A model generated the notes under the pieces. The model made no database searches. It had not been told where the DNA came from and worked only from the letters and a program-made list of their open reading frames with translations. From the NCBI RefSeq assembly GCF_000737715.1, contig NZ_JPRN01000008.1, forward strand, positions 62,001-126,000: a stretch of 64,000 bases of DNA. Direction: 5' to 3'. This document shows positions 51,006 to 59,354 of this stretch, piece by piece. The stretch is from Chryseobacterium sp. JM1. GTDB lineage: Bacteria > Bacteroidota > Bacteroidia > Flavobacteriales > Weeksellaceae. The position numbers and the translations under genes are program-made. Each line of letters begins with the position of its first letter. Position 1 is the first letter of the stretch.

Positions 51006-53408
51006 ATGAAGATAAAACTGACTATTTGCCTTCTGGCATTTCTCAATTTCTATGATGCACAGGAGAGTATTACCTACCAAAAACCTTCTGCCGAGATTCT
51101 GAAACTGGCAGATTACGAAAGACCCCCAAGCGTTCTGATGAACAGCAAAAAAGACTGGGTGGTTTTCACGTACCGTCCAACTTATAAAACACTGGAAGAT
51201 CTTAACCAGCAGGAAATGAAACTTGCGGGGTTAAGAATCAATCCGGTCACCAATATTTCGAGCAGTGCTACCTATTCGAATAATCTGAAGATCAGAAAGA
51301 TAAATGATAAAAACGAAGTTCAGGTGAGCAACCTGCCTGCCAATGCCAAAATTACGTATACTTCATTTTCACCGGACGAAAAGAAACTGGCCTTTACCAA
51401 TACCACTGCGAAAGGAGTAGAGCTTTGGATCGTAGATATGGAAACGGCCACCGCTAAAAAATTGACGTCTGATAATCTGAATGCCAACTTGGGATCTCCT
51501 TACGTTTGGTACAATGATTCTCAGAGCATCCTGATCAGAACGCTTCCTCAGAACAGACCAGCGCTGATAGATGCCAGCAAAGACCTTCCTACGGGACCTA
51601 TTGTGTCTACGGCAGATGGTAAAGTTTCTCAAAACAGAACGTATCAGGATCTCTTGAAAAATCCTCAGGATGAAAAGAACTTTGAGGTTCTTACAGCTTC
51701 TGAAATTTATAACGTAGACCTTAGTGGAAACCTAAAAAAAGTGAAAGATCAGGATATGTATTCCGGTTTAAGCTTTTCTCCTGACGGAAATTACTTAATG
51801 ACTACGGTCATTAAAAAACCGTTCTCATATATTGTTCCGTTAAGCAGATTCCCATTGACAGCTACCGTTTATGATATGAAAGGAAATGCTGTAAAAGTAG
51901 TAAACGACGTTCCATTGAATGAAATCATGCCGAAAGGATTTTCGTCTGTAAGAGAAGGGAAAAGAAGCATGGGCTGGAGAAGTGATGTACCGGCAACCTT
52001 ATTATATGCTCAGGCATTGGATGGAGGTGACCAGTCTAAACCTGCTGAATATAGAGATGAAATCTTTACGTGGGAAGCACCGTTTGCTGCCGCTCCAAAA
52101 TCATTCTTTAAGACAAAACAGAGATATGAAGGCGTAAGCTGGACCAATGATCACTATGCCGTAGTTTCTGAAGGCTGGTATGACACAAGGAATACAAAAT
52201 CTTACCTTGTAGATCTTAATAATGGCGAGTCTAAAGTTTTTGATGACAGAAATTATCAGGATGTTTACAGTGATCCGGGGAATTTTAATACGACGAAAAA
52301 CCAGTATGGAAGGTATGTCATTGATATGAAAGGAGGAAAGACCTACCTGATCGGGGACGGATTTACCAAAGACGGACAGCATCCTTTCATCGACGAAATG
52401 GACGTGAAATCGCTTAAAAAGAAAAGACTCTACACTTCCAACGTAAAGAATGGTAAAGAAGAAATCATTGATATTCTTAATGTGTCTAAAGGTGAAATCT
52501 TAACGACTCAACAGTCGCCAAGCCTTTACCCGAACTATTTTAAAAAGAATATTAAATCGAATAAAGCAGAAGCCGTAACTCAATTTGCAAATCCTTTTGA
52601 AAGTATTAAAGATGTTTACAAAGAAGTGATCACATACAAAAGAAATGATGGAGTTACTTTGACAGGAACCCTTTATCTACCTGCCAATTACGATAGAAAA
52701 GCTAAGAAAGAAAAACTTCCTTTACTGATCTGGGCTTACCCGACAGAATATAAAGATAAAAATACAGCAGGTCAGAATACCCAGAATCCGAATGACTTTA
52801 CGTTCCCATACTACGGATCTTTCGTATACTGGACCACGAAAGGTTATGCAGTACTGGATGACGCTGCATTCCCGATCATCGGGGAAGGAAAAACAGAACC
52901 GAATGATACTTTCATTCCACAGTTGGTAGCCAACGCTGAAGCGGCGATCAATGCGGTGGATCAGTTAGGATATATTGACAAGAAAAAAGTAGCTGTTGGA
53001 GGACATTCTTATGGTGCTTTTATGACGGCTAACTTATTGACTCATTCCAAGCTTTTTGCGTGTGGTATTGCAAGAAGTGGAGCCTACAACAGAACGCTGA
53101 CTCCATTTGGTTTCCAGAGCGAGCAGAGAAATTACTGGGATATTCCGGAGATCTATAACACGATGTCTCCGTTCATGAATGCAGACAAAATGAAAACACC
53201 AATGCTTTTGGTTCATGGTGATGCGGATAATAATCCGGGAACTTTCACTCTGCAGACGGAAAGATATTTCCAGGCTCTGAAAAACTTGGGAGCTCCTGTG
53301 AAAATGGTTCTTCTTCCAAAAGAAGCCCACGGTTATGTGGCTAAAGAAAATATTCTACACCTTTTATGGGAACAGGATCAGTTCCTTGAGAAGTGTTTGA
53401 AGAAATAA
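51006..53408 (+). CDS. S9-family serine peptidase (glutamyl endopeptidase-like, S9D)
   Basis: The 800-residue exported peptidase has a signal peptide ending FYDAQ. The N-terminal 530 residues form a beta-propeller (repeated FSPDEKKLAF, FSPDGNYLM blades). The C-terminal alpha/beta-hydrolase holds the triad: serine in GGHSYGAFMTANLL, aspartate in VHGDADNNPG, histidine in PKEAHGYV. ERPPSVLMNSKKDW near the start and DDAAFPIIGEG are typical of the S9D group related to plant chloroplast glutamyl endopeptidase. It would cut oligopeptides in the periplasm. Confidence 0.9.
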   Translation: MKIKLTICLLAFLNFYDAQESITYQKPSAEILKLADYERPPSVLMNSKKDWVVFTYRPTYKTLEDLNQQEMKLAGLRINPVTNISSSATYSNNLKIRKINDKNEVQVSNLPANAKITYTSFSPDEKKLAFTNTTAKGVELWIVDMETATAKKLTSDNLNANLGSPYVWYNDSQSILIRTLPQNRPALIDASKDLPTGPIVSTADGKVSQNRTYQDLLKNPQDEKNFEVLTASEIYNVDLSGNLKKVKDQDMYSGLSFSPDGNYLMTTVIKKPFSYIVPLSRFPLTATVYDMKGNAVKVVNDVPLNEIMPKGFSSVREGKRSMGWRSDVPATLLYAQALDGGDQSKPAEYRDEIFTWEAPFAAAPKSFFKTKQRYEGVSWTNDHYAVVSEGWYDTRNTKSYLVDLNNGESKVFDDRNYQDVYSDPGNFNTTKNQYGRYVIDMKGGKTYLIGDGFTKDGQHPFIDEMDVKSLKKKRLYTSNVKNGKEEIIDILNVSKGEILTTQQSPSLYPNYFKKNIKSNKAEAVTQFANPFESIKDVYKEVITYKRNDGVTLTGTLYLPANYDRKAKKEKLPLLIWAYPTEYKDKNTAGQNTQNPNDFTFPYYGSFVYWTTKGYAVLDDAAFPIIGEGKTEPNDTFIPQLVANAEAAINAVDQLGYIDKKKVAVGGHSYGAFMTANLLTHSKLFACGIARSGAYNRTLTPFGFQSEQRNYWDIPEIYNTMSPFMNADKMKTPMLLVHGDADNNPGTFTLQTERYFQALKNLGAPVKMVLLPKEAHGYVAKENILHLLWEQDQFLEKCLKK

Positions 53409-53421
53409 AATATTTTGAGAG

Positions 53422-53452
53422 AAAGCCCGTTCATGATTGGAACGGGCTTTTT
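53422..53452 (+). terminator. Terminator after the S9 peptidase gene
   Basis: AAAGCCCGTTC (53422-53432) and GAACGGGCTTT (53440-53450) form a perfect 11-bp stem with following Ts. Confidence 0.85.
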
Positions 53453-53473
53453 AATTCCTTTTCTATACTAACC

Positions 53474-54187
53474 ATGATGAAAATAACCTCTCTATTATTT
53501 TTGATTCCTGCTTTTGGTTTTGGGCAATTATCTCCTGAAATCAAGCAATTGTATGACGAATTATCAAAGAGTAAACGTGTTGAATCTGCTGCTATTGGGT
53601 ATGGAGGATCTGAAAGCGAAGTCTATAAATTGTTTAAAGAGATCGATAAAAAAGCCTCTGATCAAGAAGTGGAATATATTGCTTTTAATGGAAATCCTGT
53701 AGCTAAAGCGTATGGTTCATATGCTGTTTTCAATAGAAAGCTTAAGACATTAAGCCAGCTGTTTGATTCTTATCTGAAAAATAATGAACCCATTACTATT
53801 ATTCAGGGTTGTGTAGGATCGAACTCACATTTAGCGGATGAACTTTACAAGATGGTCTTTTTGGAAAAAGATAATATAAAAGCTACAGAGGTTTACAGGA
53901 AGCATAAAGCCAGTATTAAAACTAAGCATGAGCTTTTAAATTTCATTCAGCTATTTGGTACTAAGGAATCAAAATGGACAATGAAGGAGATTGATTCCGT
54001 TTTAGTAAAATTTGACAGGATAGTACTTGATAATCCGTCTTCATCACAGAATTTGGTAGAACTGATTACTGAGTCATATTTTTTCATAAAAAGAAAACAT
54101 CCGGAATATCATGATAAACTGGCTTACTTTGAAAAAAAGTATAATTCTGAAGAGATAAAGAAATATTTGAAGTTTAGCGGTAAATAA
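53474..54187 (+). CDS. Exported protein of unknown function
   Basis: The 237-residue product has a signal peptide ending FGFGQ, then a helical, lysine- and glutamate-rich body with one cysteine (IIQGCVGSN). No lipobox, anchor or T9SS domain. The C-terminal helices (ESYFFIKRKHPEYHDKLAYF) look like a repeat-type helical fold. Adjacent ATGs at 53474 and 53477 are equivalent choices; the frame is open further upstream through the terminator, which is not a real start. Family not recognised. Confidence 0.65.
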   Translation: MMKITSLLFLIPAFGFGQLSPEIKQLYDELSKSKRVESAAIGYGGSESEVYKLFKEIDKKASDQEVEYIAFNGNPVAKAYGSYAVFNRKLKTLSQLFDSYLKNNEPITIIQGCVGSNSHLADELYKMVFLEKDNIKATEVYRKHKASIKTKHELLNFIQLFGTKESKWTMKEIDSVLVKFDRIVLDNPSSSQNLVELITESYFFIKRKHPEYHDKLAYFEKKYNSEEIKKYLKFSGK

Positions 54188-54238
54188 TCTGATGAAAAAT
54201 AATCCTATAATTTTTAATTTCCCACAATAATTTTTATC

Positions 54239-54688
54239 ATGCCAATAGTTAGACGTTTTGAACAAAAAAAAGCAACATTAGAGGAGTTTTACAAAGAGTT
54301 TATCCCAAAACCTGAAGATCAAATAGGAGATGGTGGAACACCAATGCTGGAAGTTATGGAGTCCATCAATAGCATGTTTAAGGAAACTGTTTTGTATGGA
54401 TTAACTTCTCATGCATCATTACTTTTATTTAATAATGATCATAAGGATTCAGATTATTATATAGTGATTAATGCATTTAGGTCCAATTATTACGGTGAAT
54501 ACAGGATCGAATATGTGATTCCCGGAAACGACAGTCCCTGGAAAGGAGCAACGGTAAATGGCGCTTCCCGAACATTAGCTGAATTTGAAAAAATGATTAT
54601 TATCTCAATGTATAAATCCGGAGGATGGAAAAATAATATTGAAGTAGAAAACCTGTACCAAAAAGTAAAACAAAACCCGCTCATTTGA
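54239..54688 (+). CDS. Cytoplasmic protein of unknown function
   Basis: A 149-residue soluble protein. The N-terminal part is helical (RRFEQKKATLEEFYKEF), the centre beta-rich (SDYYIVINAFRSNYYGEYRIEYVIP) and the end helical. It looks like a single-domain protein of the kind found among immunity or SMI1-like proteins, but I see no diagnostic motif. It lies 51 bp after the exported unknown gene and may share its transcript. A stem overlapping its stop codon serves as terminator. Confidence 0.6.
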   Translation: MPIVRRFEQKKATLEEFYKEFIPKPEDQIGDGGTPMLEVMESINSMFKETVLYGLTSHASLLLFNNDHKDSDYYIVINAFRSNYYGEYRIEYVIPGNDSPWKGATVNGASRTLAEFEKMIIISMYKSGGWKNNIEVENLYQKVKQNPLI

Positions 54689-54700
54689 GCAGGCATTTTT
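54676..54700 (+). terminator. Short terminator overlapping the stop of the unknown gene
   Basis: GCTCA-TT-TGAGC (54679-54690) includes the TGA stop and is followed by GGCATTTTT. Confidence 0.5.
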
Positions 54701-55388
54701 ATAAGTACTTCAACACTTCATCAATACTCTTCAGCTCCATAAAATGCTCATGCTCCAGATGGTGTTCATGCTGTTCATGGCTCCAAGTCACATGATAAGG
54801 AATATGTGCTGCAAAACCTCCGATTTCCAGGACGGGCAGAATGTCTGATTTGATAGAATTTCCAAGCATCAGGAAGTGTTCAGGTTGACAATCCAGATGT
54901 TTCAACAGCTTTTGATAATCACTTTTCTTCTTGTCACTCATAATTTCAATATGGTGAAAATATTCCTGCAGTCCTGAATTTTTTAGCTTTCGTTCCTGAT
55001 CCAGCAGATCTCCTTTTGTGGCGACTACCAGCCTGAACTTTCCTTTTAATGCATCCAATGTTTCAGTAACATCATCCAACAATTCTATGGGTTTCTGAAG
55101 AAGTTCCTGACCGATTTCAATAGTCCGGTTGATCAACTGCATCGATGCGGTACCACCGGAAACCCTGCTCACCGTTTCAATCATACAGAGCATAAAACCT
55201 TTGACACCGTAACCATACAGATGAAGGTTCTGCATTTCGGTTTTAAATAATTCCTGAGATACGGAATGCTGTGGCAGATAATCTTCGAGCAGCACACAGA
55301 ATTCCTTTTCTGCTTCCTGAAAATAAGGTTCATTGATCCAAAGGGTGTCATCTGCGTCAAAGGCGATGGTCGTTATGTGATTATTCAT
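54699..55388 (-). CDS. HAD-family hydrolase
   Basis: A 229-residue phosphatase-like protein. Motif I is AFDADDTLWINEP, followed by a helical cap, motif II in LVVATKGD, the motif III lysine near KKKSDYQKLL, and motif IV in LMLGNSIKSDILP. The C-terminus has a histidine-rich stretch (SHEQHEHHLEHEHF) that could bind metal. The ATG at 55388 places motif I close to the N-terminus, as is usual; the longer TTG frame (55415) is rejected. Substrate unknown. Confidence 0.85.
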   Translation of the reverse strand: MNNHITTIAFDADDTLWINEPYFQEAEKEFCVLLEDYLPQHSVSQELFKTEMQNLHLYGYGVKGFMLCMIETVSRVSGGTASMQLINRTIEIGQELLQKPIELLDDVTETLDALKGKFRLVVATKGDLLDQERKLKNSGLQEYFHHIEIMSDKKKSDYQKLLKHLDCQPEHFLMLGNSIKSDILPVLEIGGFAAHIPYHVTWSHEQHEHHLEHEHFMELKSIDEVLKYL

Positions 55389-55465
55389 TTTACTTTTGTA
55401 TTTTTCTCCCGACAAAATTCAGTATAAAAATTCAATTAGAAAAGGACATTTGTCCCGGATAAGAT

Positions 55466-56032
55466 ATGCTAAGGACCAACCAGTTGTTTTTAAACTATGT
55501 AGAAGACCTTTACGAAAAGCAGGAACGTAAAGAAGATATCATCATAAGACCTTTTTCCAAAGGGGAAAGAATATTGACCCAGAATGAAAATCCTTCAAAA
55601 ATAATGCTCATTAAAGAAGGTATTACGAAATGTTTTTTAGTTGAAGACAACGACAAAGAATATATTATTGAATTTCTGGGAAAAGGAGAGATCATCGGCG
55701 AAATAGAACAGATCCGTAATATTCCCTGTCTCTGTAGCATTGAAGCAGTAACCGATGTCATCGTTTATGCTATCGCTATACCGTATTTCAAAACTTTAGT
55801 CAAAAGTGATCTTTCGTTTAACAATCTCCTATTGGATGTTTTTGCTGAACGAATTGTTAATACTTCCAAAAGAGCTTCATACCAACAATTATATGCAGCT
55901 GAGCACACTTTAGCACAACTTCTTGAATTACAGAAACAGGAGGGAATTGAGATCTCAAAGGAAGATATGGCGGCTTACCTGGGAATTACGGTGAGAAGTC
56001 TGAACAGGACACTGAAGAATTTGGGTCAATAA
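55466..56032 (+). CDS. Crp/Fnr-family transcriptional regulator
   Basis: The 188-residue product has a cyclic-nucleotide-binding-like domain (KGERILTQNENPSKIMLIKEG, EFLGKGEIIGEIEQIRNIPC) and a C-terminal winged helix (ISKEDMAAYLGITVRSLNRTL). It differs from the Crp/Fnr protein at 48501-49064 and is not a recent duplicate. The leader contains GGACA-TT-TGTCC (55444-55455) 10 bp before the start, a possible operator. It diverges from the HAD gene. Confidence 0.88.
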   Translation: MLRTNQLFLNYVEDLYEKQERKEDIIIRPFSKGERILTQNENPSKIMLIKEGITKCFLVEDNDKEYIIEFLGKGEIIGEIEQIRNIPCLCSIEAVTDVIVYAIAIPYFKTLVKSDLSFNNLLLDVFAERIVNTSKRASYQQLYAAEHTLAQLLELQKQEGIEISKEDMAAYLGITVRSLNRTLKNLGQ

Positions 56033-56035
56033 AGT

Positions 56036-56168
56036 AAGGAAGATGGAGGATGGGAGTTGTTGAGTACGAAAACACAGCTAGTAATGTTTTTACTTTACTA
56101 AATTTAACCCGGTTGTTTAAATGAAAGCCGAACAGTAGCCTCCATCCTCCCTCTTCCAACTTCCATCC
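56036..56168. repeat. Palindromic element of the CAGTAACTTCC family
   Basis: Left arm GGAAGATGGAGGATGGGAG (from about 56039) is imperfectly inverted by CCTCCATCCTCCCTCTTCC and ACTTCCATCCC (56123-56168). The core of about 55 bp is unrelated to the other copies. Confidence 0.6.
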
Positions 56169-56223
56169 CAACATTAGTTGCAATTATTGATTGAATCTCT
56201 ACTCTTAAAAGTTTTTTACTTCT

Positions 56224-56231
56224 TATTTTTG
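56224..56231 (+). promoter_or_regulatory. -7 promoter element for the GNAT gene
   Basis: TATTTTTG, 22 bp before the ATG at 56254. Confidence 0.55.
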
Positions 56232-56253
56232 TAGGGAAAAAGCCGAACCTATA

Positions 56254-56754
56254 ATGCAAGACTTACAATTCAGAAATGCTGATCTGAAAGATTTAGAAAA
56301 GATTGTTGAGATCTACAATTCTACCATTCCTTCAAGACTGGTGACGGCAGATACTGAAAATGTGTCTGTAGAAAGCAGAAAAGAATGGTTTGGAGAACAC
56401 AATCCTGAAACAAGACCGCTTTGGATTATTGAAAATGATCATGAAACAGTTGGATGGGTAAGCTTTTCTTCATTTTATGGAAGACCTGCGTACAATGGAA
56501 CGGTTGAAATGAGTATCTATCTGGACGAATCCTGCAGAGGAAAAGGCTTTGGGAAAAAAGTGATGGAATACTGCATTGACCGGGCACCCGGCTTAGGAAT
56601 AAAAACACTTCTCGGATTTATCTTTTCTCATAATGAAGCCAGTATGAAACTTTTCAGACATTTCGGGTTTCAAGAATGGGGTATGTTTCCAGATGTAGCG
56701 GTTCTGGACGGGATAGAAAGGAGTTTGACGATTTTAGGGAAAAGAGTTGGGTGA
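56254..56754 (+). CDS. GNAT-family N-acetyltransferase (phosphinothricin/Rim-like)
   Basis: The 166-residue protein has the GNAT fold: FRNADLKDLEKIVEIYN at the N-terminus, VGWVSFSSF, VEMSIYLDESCRGKGFGKKV with the acetyl-CoA pyrophosphate loop (RGKGFG), and FSHNEASMKLFRHFGFQEWG. The pattern resembles phosphinothricin acetyltransferase-like proteins, often active on methionine derivatives. Substrate unknown. A 20-bp hairpin follows directly. Confidence 0.88.
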   Translation: MQDLQFRNADLKDLEKIVEIYNSTIPSRLVTADTENVSVESRKEWFGEHNPETRPLWIIENDHETVGWVSFSSFYGRPAYNGTVEMSIYLDESCRGKGFGKKVMEYCIDRAPGLGIKTLLGFIFSHNEASMKLFRHFGFQEWGMFPDVAVLDGIERSLTILGKRVG

Positions 56755-56761
56755 TTGATAT

Positions 56762-56804
56762 AAATTGAATTCGGCGAAGTCGAAGACTTCGCCGAATTCA
56801 ATTT
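56762..56804. terminator. 20-bp perfect hairpin between GNAT and GLPGLI genes
   Basis: Arms at 56762-56781 and 56785-56804, loop GAA. The stem includes GGCGAAGTC/GACTTCGCC. It lies between convergent genes and can serve both. Confidence 0.88.
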
Positions 56805-56805
56805 A

Positions 56806-57633
56806 TTATTTCGTTTTAAAAGAAGGCTCCTTATCCCTTTCAATGTAAATGTAGCGGCTTTTTATCCCGTTTTGAAGCATTGCTCTTTTGCTGTTGAGCT
56901 CTTCAATAGTTTCTATACTTTCGTTCTTAAAAGAGGTTTTCTGGCCGTTTTTTATGCTTTCTGCTAACGTCCTTGTTGGGTTTTCGTAAAACTCTTCGAT
57001 GTACTTGTTGAATTTCTCGTTAGAAATAGGAAGAGCCGGTTTACCGTAATGGGTTTCTACGAATTCTCTGGTATCATATTCGGTGTCCAGTTTTTTATTG
57101 CTGATCAGTTTATAGATGAAATTTTTATCCGTGTCTTCCAAAATAAAGATCAGGCCCGGAAGTCCTCTGAATTTATACGGACCCTCTTTAATGTTTACTT
57201 CATTGCAAAACCATGCATTCCATGTTCTTCCTCCGAAATCGGTCGTTGCTTTCTGAAGCTTATAGCCGTTGTATTGCTGGGTTTCCTGAAGCAGTTTCCA
57301 GTTCATTTCATCATTGGTATTCACTACGAAATACTCGAAGAAGTCTCTGTACCATTTGTTTTTAAATGAATTGGGTGCTCTTTCAACAACTTGATCGGTT
57401 TTTGTACTGTATCTCGAAACAGCGGTATTTGCCTTTTTATTGATGGAATCATAGTCTGCAAATTTTTTATCATAAAACTTGACAGATTTCGGACTGATAT
57501 CAAGATTCATAAGATTGTGTCTGTACTCTTCAGAACCGTCTTTCCTGTACTGAAGTTCATAAATAAATCTGTTGGTTTGCGACTGATAGAATGAACCTGA
57601 ATACAAAGCGAGCAGGCATATAATTTTTTTCAT
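56806..57633 (-). CDS. GLPGLI family secreted protein (second copy)
   Basis: The 275-residue product has a signal peptide (MKKIICLLALYSGSFYQSQ) and the motif KFRGLPGLIFILEDTDK, with NAWFCNEVNIKEGPY ahead of it as in the first paralogue at 4461-5288 (KWEAWFSKDFPVSDGPY). Same length as that paralogue but strongly diverged. Exported, function unknown. Flanked on both sides by long hairpins with the same core. Confidence 0.85.
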   Translation of the reverse strand: MKKIICLLALYSGSFYQSQTNRFIYELQYRKDGSEEYRHNLMNLDISPKSVKFYDKKFADYDSINKKANTAVSRYSTKTDQVVERAPNSFKNKWYRDFFEYFVVNTNDEMNWKLLQETQQYNGYKLQKATTDFGGRTWNAWFCNEVNIKEGPYKFRGLPGLIFILEDTDKNFIYKLISNKKLDTEYDTREFVETHYGKPALPISNEKFNKYIEEFYENPTRTLAESIKNGQKTSFKNESIETIEELNSKRAMLQNGIKSRYIYIERDKEPSFKTK

Positions 57634-57664
57634 GGTTTTTACTGATTCTGTTTAATTGAGGGAC

Positions 57665-57672
57665 CAAAAATA
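57665..57672 (-). promoter_or_regulatory. -7 promoter element for the second GLPGLI gene
   Basis: TATTTTTG on the minus strand, 32 bp upstream of the ATG; it directly abuts the hairpin at 57673. Confidence 0.5.
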
Positions 57673-57713
57673 AAAAAAGCTGCGCGAAGTCTTCGACTTC
57701 GCGCAGCTTTTTT
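57673..57713. terminator. 19-bp perfect hairpin upstream of the second GLPGLI gene
   Basis: AAAAAAGCTGCGCGAAGTC (57673-57691), loop TTC, then the exact inverse to 57713. A- and T-runs on both sides make it bidirectional. Confidence 0.85.
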
Positions 57714-57853
57714 AGCAAATTTTTTATGATTAGAAACATCGAATCGGGAATAGAGCAGTGTGTTCAACTTCAGGAACAGTTACAGCCCGGTTTTAATAGA
57801 ACGTTAATTGTTCATCTATTTTCATCAGACTATCAGGAATAAAAAAGCCCAAT

Positions 57854-57890
57854 AGTAGCTTCCAACCTCCCTCTTCCAGCTTCCAACTCC
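57854..57890. repeat. CAGTAACTTCC-family element (half copy)
   Basis: AGTAGCTTCCAACCTCCC then TCTTCCAGCTTCCAACTCC, ending exactly at the stop codon of the MATE gene. Confidence 0.6.
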
Positions 57891-59249
57891 TTAATTCTGC
57901 TTAATTCTTTTCGCAGACATATTGAGAAATCGTTTCACCAGGAAAACCGCAGAAACAGTAAGTCCCAATCCTAAAGCGATCCACATTCCGAAAGCACCCA
58001 TTTTTAAAGTGACACAAAGGAAATATCCTAAAGGAATCGTAATCACCCAGTACGCGATAAAAGTATAGATGGATGGTATTTTTACATCCTGAAGACCTCT
58101 CAGCATTCCTAAAGCCGTCACCTGAATTCCGTCTGAAAGTTGGAATAAGGCAGCGATAATCATTAGTTTTGAAGCCAGCATAATCACTTCAACTTCCTCT
58201 TTTTTAGTAAAGAAAGTCGGAAGGATATTTTTTCCCAGAACAAAGAACAATCCGCAGATACACATGAAAATAAAAGAAATCTTCAGGTTGTTGATCCCGA
58301 CTTTTCTTAATTCAACGAAATTCTGTTCACCAAGCTTCCTTCCGATCATGACTGTTGAGGCCACACTGAATCCTACACAAAGGTTAAAGGTGAATGAAGC
58401 CATACTCAAGGCAATCTGGTGAGAGGCAATATCGTGAGCTGAAATCAGTCCGCAGATAAACGCAGCACCTGCGAAAGCCGTTACTTCAAAGAACATCTGT
58501 AAAGCCGTAGGCAGACCCAGTTTCACCATTTTATCGAACATATTTTTGGAGAACACCTGAATTTTTAAAGAAAAGTCTTTAATATATCTTCTTGTTTTTT
58601 TCTCTTTCACCAACACGACATACAGGAATACAACCATGAATATTCTGGAAATCAATGTTGCTAAAGCTGAACCTTTTACCCCCATCTCAGGGAAGATCCA
58701 GATTCCTTTGATCAGAACATAGTTCAGGACAATATTGATGATATTCGCAATGATCGTTGCCTTAGTTACGCCTATGGTATAGGAAAGTCCTTCAGACACC
58801 TCACGAAGTGTCTGAAATGCCATAAAAGGAATCATACTGATCGCCATAATGCCCAGGAAATCTACCGTATTGGGAATGATCTTCGCCGGCTGCCCGGAAT
58901 GATAGAGTAGTGGCATGCCTAAAAGCAAGACTGCCATTAAAATAATTCCTACAGACATATTGATCACAAATCCGTGACTGAATACAGAATTAATAGTTCC
59001 GTGGTCCTGCTTGGAGTGTGCTTCAGAAACCAGCGGAGGAATAGCAAATGAAAATCCCAGTGCCAATACAAACACAGAGAAAAACACAGCGTTTCCCAGT
59101 GAAACAGAAGCAAGGGCATCTGCACCTAAAAGTTTTCCGACAATAATATTGTCGAACAAATTCACCGAGACCTGCCCTACCTGCGTAAGCATTACAGGTA
59201 GAGCCAGAGTCAGGCATTCTTTCGTGTAGTTTTTGTTTAAAAAGCTCAT
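57891..59249 (-). CDS. MATE-family efflux transporter (NorM-like)
   Basis: A 452-residue inner-membrane antiporter with 12 hydrophobic segments. LPVMLTQVGQVSVNLFDNIIVG at the N-terminus and ALASVSLGNAVFF are typical MATE segments, and AFQTLREVSEGLSYT and GFSVASTVMIGRKLGE repeat the pattern in the two halves. It exports cationic drugs or metabolites with Na+ or H+. It stands alone, with the NtrC gene upstream ending at its own terminator. Confidence 0.92.
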   Translation of the reverse strand: MSFLNKNYTKECLTLALPVMLTQVGQVSVNLFDNIIVGKLLGADALASVSLGNAVFFSVFVLALGFSFAIPPLVSEAHSKQDHGTINSVFSHGFVINMSVGIILMAVLLLGMPLLYHSGQPAKIIPNTVDFLGIMAISMIPFMAFQTLREVSEGLSYTIGVTKATIIANIINIVLNYVLIKGIWIFPEMGVKGSALATLISRIFMVVFLYVVLVKEKKTRRYIKDFSLKIQVFSKNMFDKMVKLGLPTALQMFFEVTAFAGAAFICGLISAHDIASHQIALSMASFTFNLCVGFSVASTVMIGRKLGEQNFVELRKVGINNLKISFIFMCICGLFFVLGKNILPTFFTKKEEVEVIMLASKLMIIAALFQLSDGIQVTALGMLRGLQDVKIPSIYTFIAYWVITIPLGYFLCVTLKMGAFGMWIALGLGLTVSAVFLVKRFLNMSAKRIKQN

Positions 59250-59293
59250 AATATTTTATGATTCATATATAGTTTAATATTTAAAAATAGGGC

Positions 59294-59326
59294 AAAAAAA
59301 AATTTGCAGTAAGGCTACTGCAAATT
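59294..59326 (-). terminator. Terminator after the NtrC-type gene
   Basis: AATTTGCAGTA (59301-59311), loop AGGC, TACTGCAAATT (59316-59326); the T-run on the minus strand comes from the As at 59294-59302. Confidence 0.8.
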
Positions 59327-59354
59327 GTTATAATATATTTAATGTTCAATTAAA

